Assembly: GCA_009886115.1 (NCBI GenBank)
Contig: VFJJ01000081.1
Coordinates: 1 to 50,578 of the forward strand
From: Actinomycetota bacterium
GTDB taxonomy: Bacteria; Actinomycetota; Acidimicrobiia; IMCC26256; VFJJ01
Reading direction: 5' to 3'
DNA length: 50,578 nucleotides
The notes beneath the pieces were generated by a model. The model had not been told where the DNA came from and did not search any database. It saw only the letters and a list, made by a program, of their open reading frames with translations. This document shows positions 38,802 through 47,193 of this stretch, in pieces (positions within the stretch are counted from its first letter, which is position 1; every line of letters begins with the position of its first letter). Position numbers and translations under genes: made by a program.

Positions 38802-40075
38802 CTTTGGTCTCCGGCGGAGGGCGTGTACGTGACCGGGAACGAGGCCATGCCCCGCGAGATCAGCGTGGGGTGCCAGAGTTCGGGCTGGGGTCCGACAGCG
38901 AGGTCGGGGAGGCGGCTGATCACGGCGTCGATGGCGATGGCCCCTTCGAGACGGGCGATCGCCGCGCCGATGCAGTAGTGGATGCCCCACCCGAACTCGA
39001 TGTGCCCGTTGGGATCGCGCTCGATGTCGAGCTCGTCGGGCCGGGCGAACGCCGCGGGGTCCCGATTGGCGCCGTCCTGCACCAGGTACACCATGTCGCC
39101 GGCGCGCAGCGTGCGCCCGCCGAGCTCGGCATCGGCGTTCATCATGCGGACCTCCATCTTCGATGGTCCGTCGAAGCGCAAGAGCTCCTCGATCGCCGAC
39201 TTCATGAGCTCGGGCCGGGCGCGGAGCTTGGCCAGCTGCTCGGGATGGCGCAGGAGAGCCAAGGTGCCATTGGCGATGAGGTTGGTCGTGGTCTCGTGGC
39301 CGCCGAAGAGCATGAGCACCAATGTCGACAGCACCTCGTCGTCGGTGAGGAGATCGTCGCCTTCCTGGGCGGTGATCAACGTGCCGATGACGTTGTCGGC
39401 CGGCTCGGCCCGGAACGTGCGGATGAGCGTCCGCAGATAGTCGGCCAGGTCCATGAGCCCCTTCTGGGCCCGCTCCCTGCGCCCCTCGACACCGCGAGCC
39501 CCGAACACGAGGATCATCACGTCATCGGACCAGCTCTTGAACAGGTCGCGTTCCTCGGCCGGTACACCCATCATCTCGGCGATCACGATGGCCGGGATCG
39601 GATAGGCGAAGTCGTGCACCAGGTCCATGTGGCCCTTGGGCGCCACGTCTCGGATCAGCTCCTCGACCGCGGCCTCGGCGAGAGGACGCCAGGCCTCGAC
39701 GGCCCGAGGTGTGAACGCTCTGCTCACCAGACGGCGCAGGCGCGTGTGATCGGGTGGGTCGCGAAACACCATCCAGTTCTCGAGGATCTTGTACGTGGGG
39801 CCGCGCTCGATCTGCTGTTGTGGTGTGAGCTTGTGCTCGAACACCGGGCGGATCCGGTCGGACGAGAACTCGGGATCGCGCAGCCCGGTGAGCACGTCGT
39901 CGTAGCGGAGCACGAACCACGCCTTGTACCGCTCGCTCCAGTGGACGGGGTCATGCTCGCGCAAGCGTGCGATGAGCGGGTACGGATCGGCCAGGTTGGC
40001 GTCGGAGAGGAAGTCGTCGTCGTTCGGGATACCGCCGTTTGAGCTCACGGTGCTCGTCTCGTCATTCGTGGTCAC
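38795..40075 (-). CDS. cytochrome P450
   Basis: A 426-residue soluble P450: PDHTRLRRLVSRAFTPRAV (C-helix region), LMLFGGHETTTNLI (I-helix), EELLRFDGP (ExxR), and heme loop FGWGIHYCIGAAIARLE with the Cys ligand. Together with KMEVRMMNADAELGGR and VYLVQDGANRDPAAF it resembles CYP families of actinobacterial sterol and terpene oxidation. The start is a GTG at 40075 overlapping the thiolase stop (GTGA). No ferredoxin gene is adjacent. One of three P450s in the island, all in different operons. Confidence 0.92.
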   Translation of the reverse strand: MTTNDETSTVSSNGGIPNDDDFLSDANLADPYPLIARLREHDPVHWSERYKAWFVLRYDDVLTGLRDPEFSSDRIRPVFEHKLTPQQQIERGPTYKILENWMVFRDPPDHTRLRRLVSRAFTPRAVEAWRPLAEAAVEELIRDVAPKGHMDLVHDFAYPIPAIVIAEMMGVPAEERDLFKSWSDDVMILVFGARGVEGRRERAQKGLMDLADYLRTLIRTFRAEPADNVIGTLITAQEGDDLLTDDEVLSTLVLMLFGGHETTTNLIANGTLALLRHPEQLAKLRARPELMKSAIEELLRFDGPSKMEVRMMNADAELGGRTLRAGDMVYLVQDGANRDPAAFARPDELDIERDPNGHIEFGWGIHYCIGAAIARLEGAIAIDAVISRLPDLAVGPQPELWHPTLISRGMASFPVTYTPSAGDQRC

Positions 40076-41217
40076 GATCGTCCGAGCACGGCCACGACGC
40101 AACCGTTGCCGTCGACCCCGGCGGCGCCGCCACCCATCGTCTCGACCACGCCCACTCGGGCATCGTCGACTTGGCGGGCGCCTGCCTCGCCCCGCAGCTG
40201 CCAGACGATCTCGGCGATCTGGGCCAGGCCGGTCGCCCCCAGCGGGTGACCTCTCGAGAGCAAGCCGCCGGACGGGTTGACCGGCTGCGGCCCTCCGATC
40301 GAGGTGTGGCCCGACTCCACCAGCCGTCCTCCGCCACCGAGCTCGCACAGGCCCAGTGCCTCGGTGGTCACGATCTCGCCGATGGTGAAGGCGTCGTGCA
40401 CCTCGAAGACGTCGACGTCGCTGGGCCCGATCCCCGCCTGCTCGTAGGCCAACGCAGCGGTCTCAGCGACGATGTCCCATCCCCAGACCTTGCTCGAACG
40501 CTGGTCCCAGAGCTTCCCGGAACGAAGGGCCGACGACCGGATGGGCACATCCCGCGGGTGCGACGGGCTCCGGCGCGGCCCGATGATCGCCGCCGCGGCG
40601 GCATCGGCGATCGAACAGCACTGGTAGAGGGTGAGCGGGTCGGCGATCATGCGCGACGCGAGCACCTGCTCCACCGTGACCGTTCGAGAGTGCTGGGCCC
40701 TGGGATTGCCGACCGCGTGACGATGGTTCTTCACCGACACCAGTGCCATCTGCTCGGAGGTCACGCCGAACTCGTGCACATAGCGGGTGGCGCTCATCCC
40801 GTAGATGCTGGGCATGGCAAACCCTTGCGCCCCTTCGGCATCGGAGCGGATGGGAGCGATCGCACCGTCGAACACAGCGGTCATGGTCTCGATGCCGAGG
40901 GCCAGCACGCGCTCGTAGCGACCGCTCTCGACGGCCAGGCGGGCCTCGTGGAAGGCGGTCGTCCCGCTGGCGCAGGCGTTCTCGATCGTGATGATGGGCA
41001 CGCTGGTGACACCGATCGACTGGAGCGCCCGCTGGGCCACTCCGGGATCACCGAAGACCGTGCCGGCATACACGGCGTCGATGGCCGAGGCTCCGGCCAG
41101 GCCGGCGTCGTCGATCGCCTCTAACACCGCGACCCAGGTGAGCTCGGGCGCCGAGAGCTGCGGCTGCTTGCCGAACAGCGAGGTGCCCACGCCCCAGACC
41201 GCGGTCTCGGTGGTCAT
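40072..41217 (-). CDS. SCP2-type thiolase / lipid-transfer-like protein
   Basis: A 381-residue thiolase-fold protein: ENACASGTTAFHEARLA (nucleophilic Cys), VFEVHDAFTIGEIVTTEALGL (His), and NPSGGLLSRGHPLGATGLAQ (His). These residues are intact, so thiolysis or Claisen chemistry is possible, unlike Ltp2-type retro-aldolases that lack part of the set. It is coupled by ATGA to a DUF35 Zn-ribbon protein, the usual partner for such thiolases. It likely cleaves or condenses a branched or side-chain acyl-CoA. ATG at 41217. Confidence 0.88.
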   Translation of the reverse strand: MTTETAVWGVGTSLFGKQPQLSAPELTWVAVLEAIDDAGLAGASAIDAVYAGTVFGDPGVAQRALQSIGVTSVPIITIENACASGTTAFHEARLAVESGRYERVLALGIETMTAVFDGAIAPIRSDAEGAQGFAMPSIYGMSATRYVHEFGVTSEQMALVSVKNHRHAVGNPRAQHSRTVTVEQVLASRMIADPLTLYQCCSIADAAAAAIIGPRRSPSHPRDVPIRSSALRSGKLWDQRSSKVWGWDIVAETAALAYEQAGIGPSDVDVFEVHDAFTIGEIVTTEALGLCELGGGGRLVESGHTSIGGPQPVNPSGGLLSRGHPLGATGLAQIAEIVWQLRGEAGARQVDDARVGVVETMGGGAAGVDGNGCVVAVLGRS

Positions 41218-41669
41218 GGAGCGTCCTCCCTGTCGGCTGGCGAGGGTCGTACAGCGGGATCGCCGTGCTCGGTCCAACCGGCAAGGTGTACCCGACCTCC
41301 GGGCCGAAGCGGCAGCACCGCGACACCGTCACCGTCACCGTCATCATCGGACGCGCTGTCGATCACGTGCACCAGGATCCGAGGGCCGTCGTCGAGGTCG
41401 ATGTAGGCCAGCCCGTACGGCGGCTCCCGACCGGGGACGGGAATCCGCAGGATGGTTGCCGTGAACACGGTGGCTCCCGGGCCGAAGCTGGTGCCTTCCA
41501 TCGTGTCGCCACCGCACACCGGGCATCGGGGTGGAACGACGGCGATCGCATGACCGCAGGCAGCGCACCGGCTTCCCGAGGCCAAGACGACTCCGTCGAC
41601 CAGCGTGAGACGGGGACGCGGGTCGGCCGGACCGAGCTCGGGAGGTTCGAGGGTCAAGCGGTCGCTCAT
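41214..41669 (-). CDS. DUF35 OB-fold / Zn-ribbon protein (thiolase partner)
   Basis: A 151-residue protein: rubredoxin-like zinc ribbon with Cys35, Cys38, Cys49 and Cys52 (CAACG ... CPVCG), then an OB fold (ATVFTATILRIPVPG, YGLAYIDLDDGPRILVHVI). DUF35 proteins partner SCP2-like thiolases or MaoC proteins and may bind acyl-CoA; the coupled downstream thiolase supports this. An acidic D-D-D-G-D-G-D-G run comes from a 6-bp repeat. The ATG at 41669 lies 18 bases after TetR site 7, with no strong ribosome-binding site visible. Confidence 0.85.
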   Translation of the reverse strand: MSDRLTLEPPELGPADPRPRLTLVDGVVLASGSRCAACGHAIAVVPPRCPVCGGDTMEGTSFGPGATVFTATILRIPVPGREPPYGLAYIDLDDGPRILVHVIDSASDDDGDGDGVAVLPLRPGGRVHLAGWTEHGDPAVRPSPADREDAP

Positions 41670-41687
41670 GAGGTCGCCAGCCTCGCA

Positions 41688-41705
41688 TTCAAACGTGCGT
41701 TTGGT
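41688..41705. promoter_or_regulatory. TetR-type operator palindrome, site 7
   Basis: TTCAAACGTGCGTTTGGT matches the best site at 14 of 18 positions; the two 6-bp arms CAAACG and CGTTTG are intact. It stands directly before the DUF35-thiolase-P450-SDR operon on the minus strand. Confidence 0.7.
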
Positions 41706-41763
41706 CCAACGGAGACGAACGCGTCGGTCGACCGGCGAGGGGTGTGCTTGCTAGCCTCGGCCT

Positions 41764-41781
41764 CCCAAACGATCGGTCGAA
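41764..41781. promoter_or_regulatory. TetR-type operator palindrome, site 8
   Basis: CCCAAACGATCGGTCGAA matches the best site at 13 of 18 positions. It lies 44 bases before the plus-strand P450 and just after TAGCCT, a possible -10 box. Two operators 76 bp apart in this divergent region would let one regulator control both operons. Confidence 0.65.
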
Positions 41782-41824
41782 ATCCGGCTGACCGACACCG
41801 CCGGCCAAAGAGGAGCGCAGTCGC

Positions 41825-43042
41825 GTGAGCGCATCCGAGACGCCCGAGCTTCTCGACATCTTGTCTCCAGCCTTTGACGCCGATCCCAACCCCACATACG
41901 CGCTCTTGCGCGACGAGCACCCGGTCTTCTACCACGAGGGCATGCAGTCGTACATCCTGAGTCGCTACGAGGATGTCGAGAACGCCTTCAAGGACAAGGG
42001 TTTCACCAGCGAGAACTACAGCTGGCAGCTCGAGCCCGTGCACGGTCGCACCATCCTCCAGATGGAGGGCCGTGAGCACTCGGTTCACCGAAACCTCATC
42101 ACCCCGGCGTTTCGCGGCAGCGAGCTCACCTCGAAGTTCGTGCCCGTCATCGAGAAGAACTCCGCCGAGCTGATCGACGGGTTCCGTCTGGCAGGCCGAG
42201 TCGACCTCGTCGACCAGTACACGATCCGCTTCCCGATCAACGTGATCGTCGACATGCTCGGCTTGTCGAAGGCCGATCACGCGCGGTTCCAGAAGTGGTA
42301 CCACTCGATCATGGCTTTTCTCTCGAACCTCACCGGAGACGAGGCCGTGATGGCCCAGGGGGTCGAGACCAAGGACGAGCTCGAGGCGTACCTGCTGCCC
42401 ATCATCGCCGACCGTCGGGCCAATCCGGCCGACGACCTGCTCTCGACGCTGGTGACGGCGGCCATCGACGGTGAGCAGATGAGCGACCTCGACATCAAGG
42501 CCTTCGTGAGCCTGCTGCTGGTGGCCGGAGGGGAAACCACCGACAAGGCCATGTCGAACATGTTCTTCCAACTCATCTCGAACCCCGACCAGATGGCCGC
42601 GGTGCGGGCCGACCGAAGCCTCATCGCCAACGCGTTCGCCGAGACGCTGCGCCACTCGCCGCCCGTCCAGATGATCATGCGCCAGCCGTCGGCCGACGTG
42701 GAGATGCACGGAACCGTCATCCCCGCCGGCTCCACGGTCACCGCGCTCATCGCGGCAGCCAACCGTGATCCCCGGAAGTACTCCGACCCTGATGGATTCG
42801 ACATCTTCCGGTCCGACCTCGACATCGACAAGGCGTTCTCGGGCGCGGCGAACCACACGGCGTTCTGCCTCGGCCGTCATTTCTGTGTGGGAGCCATGCT
42901 CTCCAAGACCGAGGTCGAGATCGGCACCAACCAGTTGCTCGACGCCATGCGCGACATCGCGTTCGACGGACCGGCGCCGCCTCGATCCGGGGTGTTCACT
43001 CGGGCTCCGAAGTCGATGCCGCTCACATTCACCCCGGCCTGA
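41825..43042 (+). CDS. cytochrome P450
   Basis: A 405-residue soluble P450: GREHSVHRNLITPAFRGSEL (C-helix), SLLLVAGGETTDKAMSNM (I-helix), FAETLRHSPPVQ (ExxR), and heme loop FCLGRHFCVGAMLSKTE with the Cys ligand. The N-terminal start is a GTG at 41825 with GAGGAG about 9 bases upstream. It heads a P450-SDR-NTF2 operon, the same trio of activities as in other units of the island. The substrate is unknown; the heme loop has R-H-F before the Cys, a common variant. Confidence 0.92.
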   Translation: MSASETPELLDILSPAFDADPNPTYALLRDEHPVFYHEGMQSYILSRYEDVENAFKDKGFTSENYSWQLEPVHGRTILQMEGREHSVHRNLITPAFRGSELTSKFVPVIEKNSAELIDGFRLAGRVDLVDQYTIRFPINVIVDMLGLSKADHARFQKWYHSIMAFLSNLTGDEAVMAQGVETKDELEAYLLPIIADRRANPADDLLSTLVTAAIDGEQMSDLDIKAFVSLLLVAGGETTDKAMSNMFFQLISNPDQMAAVRADRSLIANAFAETLRHSPPVQMIMRQPSADVEMHGTVIPAGSTVTALIAAANRDPRKYSDPDGFDIFRSDLDIDKAFSGAANHTAFCLGRHFCVGAMLSKTEVEIGTNQLLDAMRDIAFDGPAPPRSGVFTRAPKSMPLTFTPA

Positions 43043-43123
43043 CCGTCATGTCGCATCTCGCGGTAGCCCGCGAGCGATCCAGCCACCGACCCTGCCGCAT
43101 CACCCCGTCGAAGGAGTCCCGTC

Positions 43124-43927
43124 ATGGGCGTTGAAGGTCTGCGATTCGTCATCACCGGCTCGGGCTCGGGCATCGGAGCAGCCACGGCGAAGCTGGCGGC
43201 GTCCAAGGGCGCCAAGGTGATGGTGTCCGACATGAACGACGACACCGGCAGCGCGGTCGTCAAGGAGATCCGGGCCGCGGGTGGCACGGCCGAGTACCAG
43301 CACTGCGACGTGACCGACGTCGGACAGGTCCAGGCTCTCATGGCGGCGGCGGCGGCGGCGTTCGGCGGCATCGATGTGCTGCACAACAACGCGGGCATCC
43401 ACGAGACCGGGATCACCGACAAGGTCTCGCTCGAGGACATGCCCATCGAGGCGTTCCGCAAGGTGGTCGAGATCAACGCCGTGGCTCCGTGGGTCTGCTC
43501 GAAGTACGCCCTGCCGCATCTCAAGGCGTCGACCAACGGGTCGATCATCAACGCCGCTTCGACGGGCTCGTGGGTGGGCTATCCCTACAACTCGGCCTAC
43601 GGCACGTCCAAGGGTGGAATCCACCTCCAGACCAAGAACCTGGCCGTCGACCTCGCTCCGTTCGGGATCAGGGTCAACTGCTACAGCCCAACGGCCATCG
43701 CCACCGAGATGGTCACGAACTTCGTGGCCGTGCAGCCCGACCCCGCCGCCTTCGAGAAGGCGCTCATCTCCACGAGCCTGATCCCGCGCCTGGGTCAGCC
43801 CGTGGAGGTGGGCGAACTCGTCTGCTTCCTTGCCAGCCCCGAGGCGGCGTTCATCAATGGGGCGTGCATCGTCATCGATGGCGGGTCGCTGGCGTGGCGG
43901 GGCACCGTCGACCAGATCGGTATGTAA
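43124..43927 (+). CDS. SDR family NAD(P)-dependent oxidoreductase
   Basis: A 267-residue short-chain dehydrogenase: TGSGSGIG loop, SDMNDD after strand 2 (NAD-type), LHNNAGIHETG, SIINAASTGS, catalytic YGTSK, and YSPTAIATEM (Ser in place of the usual Pro/Ala before P). A run of Ala residues (about residues 74-80) comes from a GGC repeat. ATG at 43124 has AAGGAG about 8 bases upstream, 81 bases after the P450. It presumably oxidises the alcohol produced by that P450. Confidence 0.88.
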   Translation: MGVEGLRFVITGSGSGIGAATAKLAASKGAKVMVSDMNDDTGSAVVKEIRAAGGTAEYQHCDVTDVGQVQALMAAAAAAFGGIDVLHNNAGIHETGITDKVSLEDMPIEAFRKVVEINAVAPWVCSKYALPHLKASTNGSIINAASTGSWVGYPYNSAYGTSKGGIHLQTKNLAVDLAPFGIRVNCYSPTAIATEMVTNFVAVQPDPAAFEKALISTSLIPRLGQPVEVGELVCFLASPEAAFINGACIVIDGGSLAWRGTVDQIGM

Positions 43928-44009
43928 TCGAACCGAGCCGTTCTGCAGTCCAGCAGTCCCGTCGTCGAGCAGTCCTACCGAGTCAACACACCAACCCTGG
44001 GGGAGACCA

Positions 44010-44414
44010 ATGGCCGACAAGTGGGCAGCGTTCGAGATGATCAGCCGCACCGGAACCGCATACGACGCACACGACCTCGACGGAGCGATGGACTGCTTCA
44101 CGAACGACGCTGTGATGAAGATGTCGATCGCCGGCGGCGACGTGATGCAGTTCGCTGGAGCCGACGCGATCAAGGCGCTCTACGGCGGGTCGATGACCTC
44201 ACAGACCGACCAGCGTCGACACATCATCACCAACGTCAGCTTCTCGAACGAGACCGACAACTCGGTCGACGCGAAGTCGATCCTGCTGCTCGTGGCGGTC
44301 GAGAACGGCGCGCTCAAGGTGCTGTCGTCTGGCCTCTACACCGACCACATCGTCAACGACGGTGGATCGTGGCGCTTGAAGGAGCGGTTCTTGGCGCTCG
44401 ACCTTCCGTATTGA
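44010..44414 (+). CDS. SnoaL/NTF2-like domain protein
   Basis: A 134-residue cone-fold protein: WAAFEMISRTGTAYDAHDLDGAMDCFTNDAVMKM, FAGADAIKALYGG, and LSSGLYTDHIVNDGGSWRLKERFLALD match the NTF2-like (SnoaL_4) pattern. It has no signal peptide. The third such protein in the window; each sits in an operon with SDRs and oxidative enzymes, which suggests a shared function in isomerising or shielding ring intermediates. ATG at 44010 follows GGGGGAGACCA. A strong hairpin follows at once and probably ends the operon. Confidence 0.8.
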   Translation: MADKWAAFEMISRTGTAYDAHDLDGAMDCFTNDAVMKMSIAGGDVMQFAGADAIKALYGGSMTSQTDQRRHIITNVSFSNETDNSVDAKSILLLVAVENGALKVLSSGLYTDHIVNDGGSWRLKERFLALDLPY

Positions 44415-44415
44415 T

Positions 44416-44446
44416 GCAGGCGAAGGCGCCAGCGGCGCCCGCCTGC
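44416..44446 (+). terminator. terminator-like GC hairpin
   Basis: GCAGGC (44416-44421) pairs with GCCTGC (44441-44446); inside, GGCGCC repeats can pair as well. It begins two bases after the stop of the NTF2-like gene and separates it from the next CoA ligase at 44523. No T-run follows. Confidence 0.6.
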
Positions 44447-44522
44447 GGATTCAAGACCTCGCTGCGCTCGGCGGTACGTCAAGGTCAACAGCATCTGTGA
44501 TGCGTGAGGGGTTGGCGGGTCT

Positions 44523-46082
44523 ATGAATATCGGGTTGATACCGGCGAAGTGGGCTCGGTTGGCTCCGGGGCGGGAGGCGATCGTCGATCAGCCGTCGGGG
44601 CGGCGGATCAACTTCGGCGACTTCGACCGGCTCGTACGCAAGCTGGCGAATGCCTTGCGGGGCTTGGGGCTCGACCAGGGCGACCGGGTCGGGATCCTCT
44701 CGATGAACAGCATCGAGTATGCCGCGCTGTACTTCGCGTGCGGGCGGGCCGGGCTGGTCACACAGCCCATGAATTGGAGGCTCGCCGCCCCCGAGTTGAA
44801 GAAGATCATCGACAACGGCGAGCCGCGGGTCTACATCACCCAAGGCCAGTTCGCGCCCATGGCCAAGGAGTTGCAGGCGATCGTCGAATCGGTCGAGCAC
44901 TGGCTCGAGTACGGCCCGGGCGGCGACGGTAGCTTCGAGACCCTCGTCGACGGAGCTTCCGACGCCGAGCCGGTGTGGTCGTCGTCGGTGGGTGGCGACG
45001 ACCCGTTGTTCATCCTCTACACCGGAGGTACGACCGGCGAATCGAAGGGTGCACTGCACTCGCACAAGAGCGTGTGGTTCGGGATGGCCAACCAGACCGT
45101 GGCCGAGCGCATCGTGCCGACCGACGTCTACATGCTCACGGGGCAGATGTTCCACATCCCCGTGGTTCTCGCCATGAACTACCTGGCCCATGGTTGCCCG
45201 CTGGTGCTCATGAACTTCGACGCCAAGCTGGCTCTGGAGCTCATCCAGGCCGAGCGGGTCTCGGCCTTCCTGGGTGTCACCACCATGCTCAACTGGATGA
45301 TGGCTGTCGACGACTTCGACAGCTACGACATCTCGTCGCTGCGGAACATCCAGTACGGCGGGGGCCCCATGCCGCCCCGAGTCATCAAGGAAGCGCTGAC
45401 CAAGTTCCCGTGCACGCTCATCCAGGGATACGGCCAGACCGAAGGCACGACGATGACGTTCTTGTCGCAGGAGGACCACCTCAACGCCGCGCTGCACGAC
45501 GTCCATCCCGAGCGGCTCAAGTCGTGCGGTCGGGAGGGCTTCGTCACCTCGATCATGGTGGTCGACGACGACGGCAACCCCGTGCCCTGTGACGGCGCGA
45601 CCACCGGACAGATCATCGTGAAGTCCGAAGCCAACATGCTCGGCTACTTCCGCCGCCCCGATCTCACCGCACAGACCATCCGCGACGGGTGGATTTGGAC
45701 CGGCGACATCGCCACATGGGACGAGGAACGCTACGTGTTCATCGTCGACCGGGCCAAGGACATGATCATCTCGGGGGGCGAGAACATCTACTCGGTCCAG
45801 GTTGAGGAGGCGATCTACAAGCACCCGGCCGTGCTCGAGTGCGCAGTCATCGGTGTGCCCGACGAGGTGTGGGGCGAGTCGGTCAAGGCCTTCGTGGTGC
45901 TCAAGCCCGGCGAGTCGGCCACCGAGATCGAGCTCGTCGACACGGCCAAGGAACACCTGGCGTCGTTCCAGAAGCCCAGATCGATCGAGTTCCTCGATGC
46001 TCTGCCCAAGGCCGCGACCGGGAAGATCCTCAAGCGCGTCCTCCGCGAGCCGTTTTGGGCCGACAACGACCGTCAGGTCTGA
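44523..46082 (+). CDS. acyl-CoA synthetase (AMP-binding, FadD-like)
   Basis: A 519-residue adenylate-forming enzyme: FILYTGGTTGESKGALHSH (P-loop, GG in place of SG), GQMFHIPVV, QGYGQTEGTTM, GWIWTGDIATWDEERYVF, then DRAKDMIISGGENIYSVQVEE, and C-terminal LPKAATGKILKRVLRE with the catalytic Lys. It activates a medium- or long-chain, or cyclic, acid to its CoA ester. ATG at 44523, preceded by GAGGGGTTGGCGGGTCT. No TetR palindrome is visible in the 108-bp gap before it, so this operon (ligase, LLM, two hot-dog proteins) may follow other control. Confidence 0.9.
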   Translation: MNIGLIPAKWARLAPGREAIVDQPSGRRINFGDFDRLVRKLANALRGLGLDQGDRVGILSMNSIEYAALYFACGRAGLVTQPMNWRLAAPELKKIIDNGEPRVYITQGQFAPMAKELQAIVESVEHWLEYGPGGDGSFETLVDGASDAEPVWSSSVGGDDPLFILYTGGTTGESKGALHSHKSVWFGMANQTVAERIVPTDVYMLTGQMFHIPVVLAMNYLAHGCPLVLMNFDAKLALELIQAERVSAFLGVTTMLNWMMAVDDFDSYDISSLRNIQYGGGPMPPRVIKEALTKFPCTLIQGYGQTEGTTMTFLSQEDHLNAALHDVHPERLKSCGREGFVTSIMVVDDDGNPVPCDGATTGQIIVKSEANMLGYFRRPDLTAQTIRDGWIWTGDIATWDEERYVFIVDRAKDMIISGGENIYSVQVEEAIYKHPAVLECAVIGVPDEVWGESVKAFVVLKPGESATEIELVDTAKEHLASFQKPRSIEFLDALPKAATGKILKRVLREPFWADNDRQV

Positions 46083-46094
46083 CAGGGGACATCG

Positions 46095-47177
46095 ATGCGC
46101 ATCGGATACTTGATCGACACGAACCATGGTTCGTACGACCAGCCCTTGCCCAGCAAGGAGAACGTGACCCGGGCCCTCGACGCGATGATCGAAGAGGGAA
46201 TCCTGGCCGAGCAGGCAGGCTTCCACTCGATCCAGGTGCCCGACCGCCACGGCCGCACCGAGTCGTACTTCGGCTCGCCCTTGAACCTGTTGACGATCCT
46301 GGCCCGCGAGACCGAGCGCATCGCGCTGGGCTCGTACTGTCTCGTGAACACCCTGTATCACCCGATGCACGTTGCCGAACAGTGCGCGCTGATCGACAAC
46401 ATCTCGCGAGGCCGGCTCTACATGACCTGGGGGCGAGGCTTTCACCCCGGGTACTGGAACCAGTTCGGCGTCGACACCGAGCGCATGCTCGGCCGATATC
46501 TCGAGAACGTACGCATCATCGAGCAGGCCTTGCTCACCAAGGGCGAACGCTTCAGCGTCGAGGGCGACTTCTACCAGGTTCGCGACGCGCTCCTGTCTCC
46601 GCAGTGCTATCAGGAGCCCCGGTTCCCGTTCTGGGGCGGCGGTCAACTCCCGGCAGCCATCGAGCGCTGCGCCACCTATGCCGAGTCGTGGACGTGCGAC
46701 GACTTCCCGATCCTCCCCGCCGTGTGGGAGCAACAGGCCGGTGCCTACCGGTCCCGAGCCGAGTCGCTGGGGAAGAAGCCGTTCGTGGTGCTGATGCGCA
46801 ACGGTTGGGTGGCCGACAGCTTCGAGCAGGCCGCCGCGGAGTTCGGCACGCACTATGTGTCGGAGATGCGCTTCTACTGCGAGCAGGGGATCCTCGCTCA
46901 CCACCCCGAGTTCGACTCGCCCGAGAAGATCACCGCCGACAGCGCTCGCGAGCACATCGTGATCGGGACGCCCGAGCAGTGCCGCGAGCGCCTCGAGCGT
47001 TATCACGAGGAGCTCGGCGTCGATTACTTCACCATCCGCTTCCGCATGGTCACCGGTCCCTCCTTCGAGGCCACCCGCGACCAGATCCTCCGGTTCGGCG
47101 AAGAGGTCGTGCAACCACTCCACAAGAAGTACCCGGCGCTCGACCATCCGGCGATCCCGCAAGCCTGTCGCTGGTAG
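46095..47177 (+). CDS. LLM-class (luciferase-like) oxidoreductase
   Basis: A 360-residue luciferase-like TIM-barrel: MRIGYLIDTNHGSYDQPLP, GILAEQAGFHSIQVPDRHG, RIALGSYCLVNTLYHPMHVAEQCALIDNISRGRLYMTWGRGFHPGYW, and GTPEQCRERLERYHEELGVDYFTIR. The G-R-G-F-H motif replaces the GxGxG of many relatives. An FMN- or F420-dependent monooxygenase or dehydrogenase role is expected. ATG at 46095 with AGGGGACATCG upstream, 12 bases after the ligase stop; same operon. Confidence 0.87.
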   Translation: MRIGYLIDTNHGSYDQPLPSKENVTRALDAMIEEGILAEQAGFHSIQVPDRHGRTESYFGSPLNLLTILARETERIALGSYCLVNTLYHPMHVAEQCALIDNISRGRLYMTWGRGFHPGYWNQFGVDTERMLGRYLENVRIIEQALLTKGERFSVEGDFYQVRDALLSPQCYQEPRFPFWGGGQLPAAIERCATYAESWTCDDFPILPAVWEQQAGAYRSRAESLGKKPFVVLMRNGWVADSFEQAAAEFGTHYVSEMRFYCEQGILAHHPEFDSPEKITADSAREHIVIGTPEQCRERLERYHEELGVDYFTIRFRMVTGPSFEATRDQILRFGEEVVQPLHKKYPALDHPAIPQACRW

Positions 47178-47193
47178 CTGGCTGACCAGGCAG

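Noticed and set aside
40072-41217. Ltp2-type retro-aldolase assignment
   Set aside because: All thiolase catalytic motifs appear intact, so I called it an SCP2-type thiolase.
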